DNA of 6,187 bases from JBCDCP01 sp039181495 (lineage in GTDB: Bacteria > Pseudomonadota > Alphaproteobacteria > Rhizobiales > Tepidamorphaceae): the NCBI GenBank assembly GCA_039181495.1, contig JBCDCP010000150.1, positions 1 to 6,187 on the forward strand, written 5' to 3'. Positions 5,617-6,187 of the stretch are shown piece after piece. The notes under the pieces were generated by a model that was not told where the DNA came from, ran no database searches, and saw only the letters and a list, made by a program, of their open reading frames with translations. Within the stretch, counting starts at the first letter, position 1. Each line of letters begins with the position of its first letter. The position numbers and the translations under genes were made by a program.

Positions 5617-6187
5617 ATGTTCAACAAACACGCTGTCTTCGAGAAGCACTCGATGGTTCTGACCGTCGGTATCCTCGTCATGGTAGCCATTGGCGGCCTG
5701 GTTGAATTGGTCCCCAACTTCTACCTCAAATCCACCATCGAAGAGGTCGACGGTATGCGGCCCTATACGCCGCTCGAACTGGCCGGGCGCGAAGTCTACA
5801 TTCGTGAGGGGTGCTATGTCTGCCACAGTCAGATGATCCGGACCCTGCGCGACGAAGTGGAGCGCTACGGCCATTACAGCCTGGCGGCCGAGTCGATGTA
5901 CGACCACCCGTTCCAATGGGGGTCGAAGCGAACGGGCCCCGATCTGGCGAGAGTGGGCGGAAAATACTCCGACGACTGGCACGTTCAGCACCTGATCAAT
6001 CCGCGCTCGGTGTCACCCGCATCAATCATGCCGGGCTACCCGTTCCTGGCCCAGGCGGAACTCAATACCAGCCAGATCGAAAATGCTCTGAGGGCAAACC
6101 GCATTGTCGGCGTGCCCTATGACGATGCCATGGTCGAGAACGCGCTTGCCGACCTACAGGCGCAGGCCAATCCCGACGAGGCCGACG
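5617..6187 (+). CDS. ccoO: cbb3-type cytochrome c oxidase subunit II, mono-haem cytochrome c (3' end outside window)
   Basis: The first 190 residues of CcoO are present; the usual length is about 240, so roughly 50 are cut off by the right edge. CcoO is a membrane-anchored c-type cytochrome that passes electrons from CcoP to the CcoN haem centres on the periplasmic side. After a short N-terminus (FNKHAVFEKHSMV), one membrane segment spans about 14-33 and serves as an uncleaved anchor. The haem c motif CYVCH is at 66-70, in the family signature YIREGCYVCHSQMIR. Met138 in SIMPGYPFL is the likely axial methionine; TGPDLARVGGKYSDDWH (107-123) is also family-typical. The ATG at 5617 has GAGGA 8 bases upstream and lies 15 bp after the ccoN stop, so it is translated from the same mRNA. 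ccoQ and ccoP would be expected next. Confidence 0.95.
   Translation, partial: MFNKHAVFEKHSMVLTVGILVMVAIGGLVELVPNFYLKSTIEEVDGMRPYTPLELAGREVYIREGCYVCHSQMIRTLRDEVERYGHYSLAAESMYDHPFQWGSKRTGPDLARVGGKYSDDWHVQHLINPRSVSPASIMPGYPFLAQAELNTSQIENALRANRIVGVPYDDAMVENALADLQAQANPDEAD

Overview
The window looks like a microaerobic-respiration locus of a GC-rich alphaproteobacterium. The evidence is a FixJ-type response regulator, a FixK-type Crp/Fnr regulator, oxygen-independent coproporphyrinogen oxidase (hemN) and the start of a cbb3 cytochrome oxidase operon (ccoNO). This set is typical of rhizobial, purple non-sulfur and related alphaproteobacterial genomes. A finer taxonomic call is not supported by what I can see.

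Layout: (1) 2-346, the 3' part of fixJ, cut by the left edge; fixL would be expected upstream. (2) 347-574, an intergenic stretch with two adjacent inverted repeats. (3) 575-940, a receiver-only response regulator. (4) 941-1243, the fixK upstream region, with two exact copies and one near copy of a heptamer resembling the FixJ-binding core. (5) 1244-1963, a FixK-like regulator followed by a strong intrinsic terminator (2033-2062). (6) 2168-3517 on the minus strand, hemN, convergent with fixK. (7) 3518-3945, a 428-bp divergent control region with two 9/10 matches to the FNR/FixK box, one beside hemN and one upstream of ccoN. (8) 3946-5601 ccoN and 5617-6187 ccoO (cut by the right edge), an operon expected to continue into ccoQ and ccoP.

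Inferred logic: low oxygen activates FixL-FixJ; FixJ turns on fixK; FixK binds the two boxes and turns on hemN (haem supply without O2) and ccoNO(QP) (the high-affinity, haem-rich oxidase). The receiver-only protein sits where it could modulate this cascade. The gene content is a known type of module. The less usual points are the many cysteines in the FixK-like protein, the short alpha-5 of the solo receiver, the hairpins upstream of the receiver and of ccoN, and the closeness of the hemN box to its start codon. I see no mobile element, CRISPR array or RNA gene.
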